A stretch of 64,000 bases of DNA from positions 62,001-126,000 of the forward strand of contig CALHBJ010000003.1 of assembly GCA_937930845.1 (NCBI GenBank), in the 5' to 3' direction. The DNA comes from an uncultured Rhizobiaceae group bacterium (lineage in GTDB: Bacteria > Pseudomonadota > Alphaproteobacteria > Rhizobiales > Rhizobiaceae). Position 1 is the stretch's first letter. Each line of letters begins with the position of its first letter. The translations under genes and the position numbers were made by a program. Shown here piece after piece: positions 58,201 through 64,000 of the stretch. The notes beneath the pieces are model-generated. The model saw only the letters and a program-made list of their open reading frames with translations. It was not told the DNA's origin and searched no databases.

Positions 58201-61200
58201 TCGAAAACGGTAACCAGGTGCCCATCGTGGATTCCGATGCGACCATTGAAGATGTGGATTCCAGCGTCATTGAGAATGCAACGATTGTGTTGACCAATGC
58301 ATTCCCCGGCGATGTGCTGCAGGTGAATATTCCATCGAGCATTTCCGGGATTTCGGCAATGCCGCCAGTTGTTGATACCGTCAACAATACAATCACTATT
58401 GAACTGGTATCGTCCACCGCTACGCTGAGCGAAATGGCGCAGGCGCTGAACTCTGTGACATTCTCAACACCAAGCGAAGACCCTGATCCAACCCAGCGTT
58501 TGTTCACCATCACTTTGACCGATGATTCCGGTACTTCCGGCGGCGCCGTGACGGTGTGCATTGATGTGATCCCGGTCAACGACAGACCCGTTATTGATCT
58601 CGACCGGAACAATTCAACGGAATCCGGCGATGACTATACAGGCTTGTTCCTGGAAGATGGTGGCCCGGTGGCAATCGTTGATGTGGGTGACAATCTGATC
58701 GCCGATTTTGACGATCTGAACATGCAATCCGCTTTGATCACTTTGACAAATGCGGAAGTTGAAGATGTGTTGTCGATCAATCCAGGATTTACCAATCCCG
58801 CAGGCTTCACACTCTCCGTTATGGGCAATGTGGTGAACATTTCCGGTGACGGCACAATTGCCGAATATCAACAGGCACTTGAAGCTGTGCGTTTTGAGGC
58901 AACGGGCGACAACCCGACCGCCGGAGAACGCGACATTGAGGTGACGCTCAATGATGGTGAGGACAATTCCAATACGGCCAATACCCGTATTATTGTTCTG
59001 CCGTTGAATGATGCACCCATCGCGATTGACCCGGCTGGTGATCCCACAACGCCTGCAGATGTGATGCCTCAACAAGCCGGTGCGGATGCTGGCCAGCTGA
59101 CGCCATTTGACGTGACGCCGTTCTTTAGCGACCCAGACAACGCGCCTGCTGATCTCACATTCACGCTTGGTGGCGATACGCCATCCTGGATGAGCATTGA
59201 CAGCAATGGCAACGTGGTTGGCACGCCGCCATCGGATGCCAGCCAGAACACAAATGTTTTGGGCAACACGCCAGGCACTTACACCATTACCGTTATTGCA
59301 ACGGATCCCGGCAGCCCGGAAATTCGCACCAATCCCGCGGTTCCGGTGGACCCCAATGATCCATCGACGGGCGTACCGGCATCTGCGCCCCAGTCAGGGC
59401 AAACCACCGTTGAATATGTCATTTCAAACCCTGCGCCTGATGCCATTGACGATGCCTTCCTGGCGACGGAAAACGGAGCGGATGTCTCCGGCAATGTACT
59501 GAATGCCAACCCAACGGTTGCTGACAGCGATCCGGATGGGGATTCCATTGCCGTTTCTGCCATCAACGGCAATGCTGCATTTGTTGGCGCTCAAGTGGCA
59601 GGCGACATGGGCGGCTTGTTCCGCGTGTTCAGCAGCGGTGACTTCGTCTTTGAAGACAATGGCGAATTTGAAGATCTTGCCGTTGGTGTAACGCGCGATA
59701 CCACCATCACATACACAATCTCCGATGGCGAAGGCGGTACGGATACGGCAAGCATTACAGTTACGGTTCAGGGCACAAATGACGATCCCACCGTCGTGTC
59801 GCCGACACCCAATCAGGCCTACGTGGACAATGAAACGATCACATTGAACACCTCAACCGCATTTAACGATGTGGATAGTGCAGATATGCTGACCTACTCG
59901 GCGACCAATCTTCCTGCCGGACTGATGATAGACGAAACAACCGGCGTCATTTCCGGTACGATCGACAATTCTGCCTCCCAATCGTCGGCTGGTTCTTCTG
60001 TACAAGGCCGATACAGGGTGAATGTATTCGCAGATGATGGCCAGGGTGGAAGGGTTAGAGACGTTATTTTCTTCAACATTTCGAACCCCACACCAACAGC
60101 CGTTGATGATACGCTCAGTGTTGGGGAGGATGATGCCAATATTGTTGCCAATGTTATCACAGCCCTCAACACGACCGGTGCGGATACCGATCCTGACCTT
60201 GACGAGCTGAATGTGACCCGCGTTGCGGCAGGCAGTGACGAAACTGCCCTTGCCACTTTGACTGACCTGACAGGTGTGGGCGTGCCGGTTGCGGGTGATA
60301 ATGGCGGTAGTTTCACCGTCTTGGCCGATGGTACGATCACATTTGAACCGGGTGCCGATTTCCAGAACCTTGATGACAATGAAACGGCCACCACGTCGAT
60401 TGTCTACCAAATTGACGATGGCGAAGGGGGAACCGATACGGCGGTGATGACGGTGACCGTCAACGGTTCCAATGATGCGCCTGAGCCCATATTGCCCAAT
60501 CCCGGAGATGATCCCAACGACTTCATCCCCGCACAGTCGGGCACGGATAACAATGCGTTGAGCCCGTTTGATGTTTCCCCGTTCTTCGGGGATCCCGACG
60601 ACAATGATACTTTGGAGTTCACCTCGCCAGATGCACCTTCGTGGCTGACTGTGGGTACAGACGGTACGATCACGGGCTCGCCGCCTGCAGATGCCTCCAC
60701 GGGAGGGCCCAATAACAACGGGGAATATCCCATCACCATCAGCGTGACCGATGGCGATGAAACAATTACAAGCGTGGTGGTGTACAGCATCAGCAACGTG
60801 CCGCCGATGGCGGAGGACGACAGCTATGAAACCGATGAGAACACGGTTCTCAACGTGCCTGTCGCCACAGGTGTCATAGACAGCAATGACAGCGATGCGG
60901 ATGGTGATCCGCTGACTGTAACACGCCTCAATGGTGCCGTGCTCGTCAGCGGTGCGCCGGTGTCTCTTACCAGTGGTGCGATTGTTACGCTCAATGATGA
61001 CGGCTCATTCAGCTATGATCCCAATGGGGCCTTTGAAAATCTGGCTGATGGTGAAATTGGCAATGACAGTTTCGAATATCAGATTGGTGATGGTGATGGC
61101 GGCTTTGCCACCGCGATGGTTGAGTTCACCATTACCGGCGTTAACGATGCGCCGACCGCGGTTGATGACGCGCTGAACCATACGGAAAATGCGGTGGCGA

Positions 61201-64000
61201 CTACGGGCAATGTCCTGGCGGCTAACCCGACAGATGCGGATAGCGATCCTGATGCCAGCGATGTGCTCTTTGTGAGCGCCGTTGGTGGCAATACTGCGGA
61301 TGTGGGAAGCCCGGTTGCGGGTGACGCTGGAGGATTGTTCACAATCGACAGCAATGGTGATCTGAGCTTCGTTGACAATGGCGAGTTTGAAGATCTGGCG
61401 CTTAACGAAACCCGCATCACATCGGTTACCTATACCATTGATGATGGCAATGGCGGAACAGATACTGCCACGGTGGAAGTCACTGTAACGGGTGTAAATG
61501 ACGCTCCTGTGCCAGAGATTCCCGGCGACCCAAATCCGCCAGTTGATGTGGAAAATTACATCCCGCAAATTGATGCAATTGATGGTGCGCCCATCGCCGC
61601 GCCTTTGGACCTGACCCAGTATTTCAACGACCCGGACACAAATGATGTTTTGGTGCTGAGCGTTGATCCGGGCGAATTGCCGCCGGGCCTGACATTTGAT
61701 GGCACGTCCATTTCGGGTACGCCCGATGCCAATGCATCGCAGCTTACCAATAGTTTGGGGGCAGTACCGGGAACCTATGTGATCCCGGTGACGGCAACGG
61801 ATCCAAACAATGGAACGTTTACAACCAATGTCACATTAGTAATCACCAATACCGTTCCCGAAGCGATGAACGACGATGCAACGACGGATGAAGACACGCC
61901 GTTTACGGCGGGCAATGTGTTGATTGCTGACGGTCTAGGCAGTGTGACGGATACGGATGCCGATGGAGACGTTTTGATCGTTTCCCAGGTTGCCGGTGAT
62001 CCCACACAGGTTGGCCAGGCGGTTGCAGGTTCCATGGGCGGGCTGTTCACAATCAACCAGGATGGCAGCTATTCATTCGATCCCGGACCGGATTTCAATG
62101 ATCTGGCGGTGGGCGAACAACGTTCCACAACCGTGGAATATCAGATTTCCGACAATGAGGGCGGCCTCAGCACAGCGCTTGTCACCATGGTGGTTACAGG
62201 CGTCAATGATGCACCGGAAATCAATGATCCGGCTAATCCGGTTCCGCTTCAGGAAATCGCCGATGGTGCTGATTATTCCACAACACCGCTGTTGGATATG
62301 GATGATTATGTAACGGATCCTGACACCAGCGATGTTGTAACCTATTCCACAACGGATGCGCTGCCTGCGGGTTTGACACTCAATCCCGACGGCACAATCA
62401 CCGGCATTGTTGATCCATCTGCATCGCAGGGTGGACCTGGTGGCGATGGCATTTATCCGATCACCATTATTGCCGATGATAATAATCAGGGATTGACGCC
62501 AGTACCGTTGACAATCGATGTTTCCAACTTGGCTCCGATTGCGGTTGATGATGTTTCAACCGGCTCTGAAGATGTTATCCAGTCAGGCAATTTGATCACC
62601 GATACGGGTGATGCGGATCAGGCACCGGACAGTGATCCGGTCCTGGTTACTCAAATCAACGGCATGGCAGTTGTTCCGGGAAGCTCGACTGTTGTTGAAT
62701 TGGCAAGCGGTGATCTAACGGTTGATGCCGATGGAAGCTGGTCATTTGCGCCCAATGGCACCGCCAACGCGCTCAGTGATGGTGATACCATCACGGAAGT
62801 GATCGCCTACCAGATCAGCGATCAACAGGGAGGTTTTTCCGAGGCTGATCTGACGATTGATATTACCGGCATCAATGATCCGGTTCAGGTGGTGGACCCC
62901 AATGATCCAACCACTGATCCTGAAAATCCCGATTATGATCCTGTCGATCCAACGGTCATTGCAGACCCGGATAATCTTATCCCGGACGTGACCTATAGCG
63001 ATGGTGACACAATCAGTACGATTCCTGCGGCAGACTATTTTGGTGATGCCGAAGGTGACATGATCACCTTTACAGCCAGTGATCTGCCCACGGGGCTGGA
63101 AATTAACGAGACTACGGGAGAAATCACGGGAACAATCGATGCCAATGCTTCCCAGGAAGGCAATACGTTAAATCCGGGTGAACATGCGGTCACGATTACC
63201 GCCACGGACCCCCAGGGCAATATGGCTACGACCACCGTTACAATTACGGCACAGAACCTGCCGATCATTGCCCAGGATGATGATCTCGCCACCGATGAAG
63301 AATCCTCGCTATCCGGTTCGGTCTTTTTGGCCAACGGCAATGGTGCAGATGGGGATACACCGTCCGACAGCGATCCCTTTACGGTTACGGAAGTCAATGA
63401 TGTGGCCGCCGATGTGGGGCAACCTGTTGCAGGCAGTGCTGGTGGTCTGTTCACAATCAACGGGGATGGCAGCTATTCGTTTGATGTGCGCAACGACTTC
63501 CAATCCTTGTCAGAAGGGGAAGAACTGATCACCAGCGTGAGATATACCATTGATGATGGTGATGGCTCGACCGATACGGCCACCGTATTTGTCACGGTGA
63601 CAGGCGCCAATGATGGCCCAATCCCGATTGATCCCAATCAGCCGGTTGTGACGGATCCAACTGATCCCAATGCACCGCCCACGGATCCTGATGATCCCCG
63701 TGCACCGCCAGTCGACCCCGAGAACTACATTCCAGTTCAGATGGGTGACGACAGTGTGGCGGTGACACCGCTGGTGCTGACACCCTTCTTCGGTGATCCC
63801 GATGAAGGTGAGGTTCCGATCCTGAGTGTGGACGAGACCGCACTACCACCGGGCCTGACCTTTGATCCCACGAGCGGCACGATTTCCGGCACGCCCACAA
63901 GCGATGCGTCGCAGGGTGGCGATCCGGCTAATCCAGGCACCTATGTGGTGGCAGTCACGGCAACTGATCCAGCAGACCCAACGCTGACATTCACAACCAA
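52209..64000 (+). CDS. Giant DUF4347 calcium-rich repeat adhesin, 3' truncated
   Basis: An open frame of at least 3930 codons, still open at the window end. The N-terminus has LEPRILLDAAG (residues 26-36), a motif typical of giant secreted adhesins, then a DUF4347 domain (about 91-240: EIIVLDGDRDGVEQIAEVL, LHIVSHGRSGTLDLG, LIYGCDFGAH). Next: an unassigned region (about 258-690); thrombospondin-3-like Asp repeats such as DDDNDGVLD (about 690-1745); a cadherin-like domain (about 1036-1154); a jelly-roll-like block (about 1358-1558); two VCBS-like modules (about 1978-2268); then alternating Ig-like (He_PIG) and tandem-95/VCBS modules to the edge. No Sec signal is seen, so type I secretion with a C-terminal signal beyond the window is expected. 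Cell adhesion or biofilm is inferred. Confidence 0.88.
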   Translation, partial: MSHKKTSIVDAALLGQVTSVSDLQSLEPRILLDAAGYATATDVVDQMQEDVSNHAVQEAISGNAAAPWAADRTLSEQALYAGVDDGGQAREIAFIDSAVEDYEALVASFDDSVEIIVLDGDRDGVEQIAEVLAERSNVEALHIVSHGRSGTLDLGTAKLTEASMNGRHGDEMAIIRDALSADADILIYGCDFGAHARGVSAVQALAELTSADVAASNDLTGAAHLGGDWDLEVVSGAVETRHVEARNFDGTLATTVINAAGGSQTDGSDGLSIYVVANGQLQVEFKGANQVYEPSVTDDSAHLFNGVYLAVGNTVTGGFTDSALTGPYSGPANGPGIAITDQVFVEAGQTVTGSGSGTDPIIVTTTLFYDAGGATGVYNPATDFQVEITTSYVVPNPYFTQSVTITPPAGNTDPVKFYHALDTFLNINVPAGSNPDAGPGFTLDQAPGNPSVVGVARDADNDGTIDSFTAFAEEQGGEEFDQYYTAVYNGPGLYANGINNGGDIVNTVDPNPATDNGLGIQFNLDDPGTAQTFTYHVAFRGEATIDLDADDSSGVVGSGYSTTYELGQPDPVRIVDTDVAIQNVVGDIQEVRIALTNPQTGDQLTVNTAGLPANVSVQSQTATEIILEASGGFALAESTFDAALLEVGFQTSSTSLAQRNFDFAITNELGEEGRASAGSIAVVLLDNDGDGINDYDDVDDDNDGVLDVTEGFVADGTGGAFVFYGYFGVVGQFGAGPYDVSFDVDGQTETATVADLNEFVQFLNDVDPDGLNWTADPTVSAVRRDSIPTSDFVQSFADLDAIFDNITVIHTGSGATAGLAPNFTGEVLSEQSRDSDQDGIADHHDIDSDNDGIVDIIEAQATDSYIAPSGTGTGITDINQDGLDDSFDSRSTTNGGAGLTVGSTAATSAEAIIVPVNTDGVIPTGVTAISDDVADYLDSDSDGDGVDDGAENGLAAGIQTGLSTSATDADGDGLFDVFENAIDGNASDGFVSNEGVTDPLIAAASQNGYLPDGGDAVAGSIVPMVADLDFRDAVFDNTPPTSTGGTVTVSEDQSYSFSLADFNFADVDGHQLASIRIDTLPANGVLLLDGMAVTALDVVDAGDIDDLAFTPATNQSGVGYASFTFSVNDGIDFATAPATLTVDVTPENDAPVPVISGTSGTVLTSTDDGIAAPLLVLSSADFANPPGFAVADLLTELGITDIEQSSFGIGIIFADESQGVWQYQRPDLGQTGWTNFEAGIDPNNDNPLGVGPNQALLMDGSALLRFLPDVTFSGRTQLEFRVWDGSFGTASNPPSLIADDSGGVAPLDSSSLSAASFISGVIIGDRDGDGVDDIADLDDDNDGILDTVENAGTGAANEPKVVVGSNLYQSFDRGTFGFGSGAADESPASDPYAGVISGGTYDQFDPSVGSGVIGGIDYGEYTYISNQQTPRFSAHAGPAIDPVYGETGRFFLSDPNTDTPTLNDTIADLIPGETYQYSFWAATPDANSNQNNIDVIVDGVLAYSTGNLPTSVGSVNWQQYSFTFVAPASGQVTVALNSTETGRNGNDFYLDNIELHLCAADTDGDGIANSLDLDSDNDGISDLEESGNAAGLAFDLNNDGTVSRDEGGATGADEAGDADGDGLLDVFDADDIDISASASQGTAPRETVDGDTIADYLDLDSDGDGIADTIEARPAAGFDAGDLDATDNDADGDGVLDIFDPNDGDGDMAVFGGLFVTPINTDTVINNNADAIPDYLDTDSDGDGFIDSDESGLTPGADVNGDGIGDGTGVSYANPDGLGAGEGLADLLDNEVGDTSVLAYRELDNDPLIDLNSAATATDTNTDFSVLYTEGAALTPITNTADASDLGDADLASLTIVATPSAVVDGDSEIVSIGSVEFPLNTTLATPTTITLGSGAQVDVAYNATTGAFVITETAGGDGVITQSDMDALIQSVSYRHASVAPTEGNRTFVFTLEDVGGNTSEDATSTVTVQAVLTPPIIIPDPDGNNSVGGKYVGTFIENGNQVPIVDSDATIEDVDSSVIENATIVLTNAFPGDVLQVNIPSSISGISAMPPVVDTVNNTITIELVSSTATLSEMAQALNSVTFSTPSEDPDPTQRLFTITLTDDSGTSGGAVTVCIDVIPVNDRPVIDLDRNNSTESGDDYTGLFLEDGGPVAIVDVGDNLIADFDDLNMQSALITLTNAEVEDVLSINPGFTNPAGFTLSVMGNVVNISGDGTIAEYQQALEAVRFEATGDNPTAGERDIEVTLNDGEDNSNTANTRIIVLPLNDAPIAIDPAGDPTTPADVMPQQAGADAGQLTPFDVTPFFSDPDNAPADLTFTLGGDTPSWMSIDSNGNVVGTPPSDASQNTNVLGNTPGTYTITVIATDPGSPEIRTNPAVPVDPNDPSTGVPASAPQSGQTTVEYVISNPAPDAIDDAFLATENGADVSGNVLNANPTVADSDPDGDSIAVSAINGNAAFVGAQVAGDMGGLFRVFSSGDFVFEDNGEFEDLAVGVTRDTTITYTISDGEGGTDTASITVTVQGTNDDPTVVSPTPNQAYVDNETITLNTSTAFNDVDSADMLTYSATNLPAGLMIDETTGVISGTIDNSASQSSAGSSVQGRYRVNVFADDGQGGRVRDVIFFNISNPTPTAVDDTLSVGEDDANIVANVITALNTTGADTDPDLDELNVTRVAAGSDETALATLTDLTGVGVPVAGDNGGSFTVLADGTITFEPGADFQNLDDNETATTSIVYQIDDGEGGTDTAVMTVTVNGSNDAPEPILPNPGDDPNDFIPAQSGTDNNALSPFDVSPFFGDPDDNDTLEFTSPDAPSWLTVGTDGTITGSPPADASTGGPNNNGEYPITISVTDGDETITSVVVYSISNVPPMAEDDSYETDENTVLNVPVATGVIDSNDSDADGDPLTVTRLNGAVLVSGAPVSLTSGAIVTLNDDGSFSYDPNGAFENLADGEIGNDSFEYQIGDGDGGFATAMVEFTITGVNDAPTAVDDALNHTENAVATTGNVLAANPTDADSDPDASDVLFVSAVGGNTADVGSPVAGDAGGLFTIDSNGDLSFVDNGEFEDLALNETRITSVTYTIDDGNGGTDTATVEVTVTGVNDAPVPEIPGDPNPPVDVENYIPQIDAIDGAPIAAPLDLTQYFNDPDTNDVLVLSVDPGELPPGLTFDGTSISGTPDANASQLTNSLGAVPGTYVIPVTATDPNNGTFTTNVTLVITNTVPEAMNDDATTDEDTPFTAGNVLIADGLGSVTDTDADGDVLIVSQVAGDPTQVGQAVAGSMGGLFTINQDGSYSFDPGPDFNDLAVGEQRSTTVEYQISDNEGGLSTALVTMVVTGVNDAPEINDPANPVPLQEIADGADYSTTPLLDMDDYVTDPDTSDVVTYSTTDALPAGLTLNPDGTITGIVDPSASQGGPGGDGIYPITIIADDNNQGLTPVPLTIDVSNLAPIAVDDVSTGSEDVIQSGNLITDTGDADQAPDSDPVLVTQINGMAVVPGSSTVVELASGDLTVDADGSWSFAPNGTANALSDGDTITEVIAYQISDQQGGFSEADLTIDITGINDPVQVVDPNDPTTDPENPDYDPVDPTVIADPDNLIPDVTYSDGDTISTIPAADYFGDAEGDMITFTASDLPTGLEINETTGEITGTIDANASQEGNTLNPGEHAVTITATDPQGNMATTTVTITAQNLPIIAQDDDLATDEESSLSGSVFLANGNGADGDTPSDSDPFTVTEVNDVAADVGQPVAGSAGGLFTINGDGSYSFDVRNDFQSLSEGEELITSVRYTIDDGDGSTDTATVFVTVTGANDGPIPIDPNQPVVTDPTDPNAPPTDPDDPRAPPVDPENYIPVQMGDDSVAVTPLVLTPFFGDPDEGEVPILSVDETALPPGLTFDPTSGTISGTPTSDASQGGDPANPGTYVVAVTATDPADPTLTFTT
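54270..57440 (+). repeat. Asp-rich thrombospondin type 3-like calcium repeats in the adhesin
   Basis: Recurring coding units of D-x-D-x-D-G-(I/V)-x-D type, for example at about 54270-54335, 54711-54775, 55023, 56181-56246, 56892-56955, 57183, 57273 and 57420. Each could bind calcium, so the region should be stiff and calcium-dependent. Confidence 0.8.
59040..64000 (+). repeat. Alternating Ig-like and tandem-95/VCBS modules in the adhesin
   Basis: Seven tandem-95-type modules start near 59430, 60087, 60808, 61150, 61856, 62535 and 63262. They share A-x-D-D...T-x-E...G-N-V-L...D-S-D-P...G-G-L-F-T-I...V-T-G-x-N-D-A-P. Ig-like He_PIG modules near 59040, 59790, 60480, 61520, 62210, 62890 and 63610 share L-P-x-G-L-x-(F/I)...T-x-x-I-(S/T)-G-x-x-D-A-S-Q. 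The two types alternate almost strictly; the array runs past the window. Confidence 0.8.

Overview
The window looks like a chromosomal segment of an alphaproteobacterium, most likely a Hyphomicrobiales (Rhizobiales) member. The basis is gene content and order: a LsrB/VtlR-type LysR regulator beside trxB, an alphaproteobacterial alpha-r14 (suhB/NfeR1-type) small RNA, greA and carB near a separate carA, yqeY next to carA, dnaG followed by rpoD, and CtrA-type boxes. I see no insertion sequence, prophage, CRISPR array or rRNA operon.

Left part (1-11.7 kb): the 3' end of a DhlA-type haloalkane dehalogenase, cspA, an EamA transporter, a TPR protein, a glyoxalase-II-like hydrolase whose 3' end is tandemly multiplied, ilvE, a MarR / OmpR-type response regulator / histidine kinase set, a DUF1499 protein, a 54-residue membrane protein behind a double CtrA box, a GST, an aspartate aminotransferase and a Dabb-domain protein.

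Middle (11.7-34.6 kb): a 1012-residue KAP-family NTPase; an SRPBCC / DGPF / ECF42 sigma operon; the alpha-r14 small RNA between that operon and lsrB-trxB; a 2OG-Fe(II) oxygenase, an ELM1-like protein, a second GST, greA, a serine/threonine dehydratase, a histidine phosphatase and carB; a LytTR regulator divergent from a DUF2306 membrane protein; a three-gene translationally coupled cassette (acyl/aminoacyl-adenylating enzyme, GNAT, carrier protein); a class III nucleotide cyclase and yqeY.

Right part (34.6-64 kb): carA, a YpfJ-type zinc peptidase, dnaG, rpoD, hlyU-like, yjbQ, a small lipoprotein, a GH31 glycosidase with an SDR, a basic secreted protein, a SIMPL protein and a CAU tRNA. It ends in a surface-protein region: a 1015-residue autotransporter with about 22 Gly-Asp repeats, then a very large calcium-rich adhesin that opens at 52209 and is still open at the window end (at least 3930 codons). 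Because it lacks a stop here, it is easy to miss.

The most notable items are the small RNA with a palindrome upstream of its promoter that recurs exactly between yqeY and carA, the adenylation/GNAT/carrier cassette, the CtrA-box small membrane protein, the 61-bp tandem array made from a gene's own 3' end, and the giant adhesin locus.
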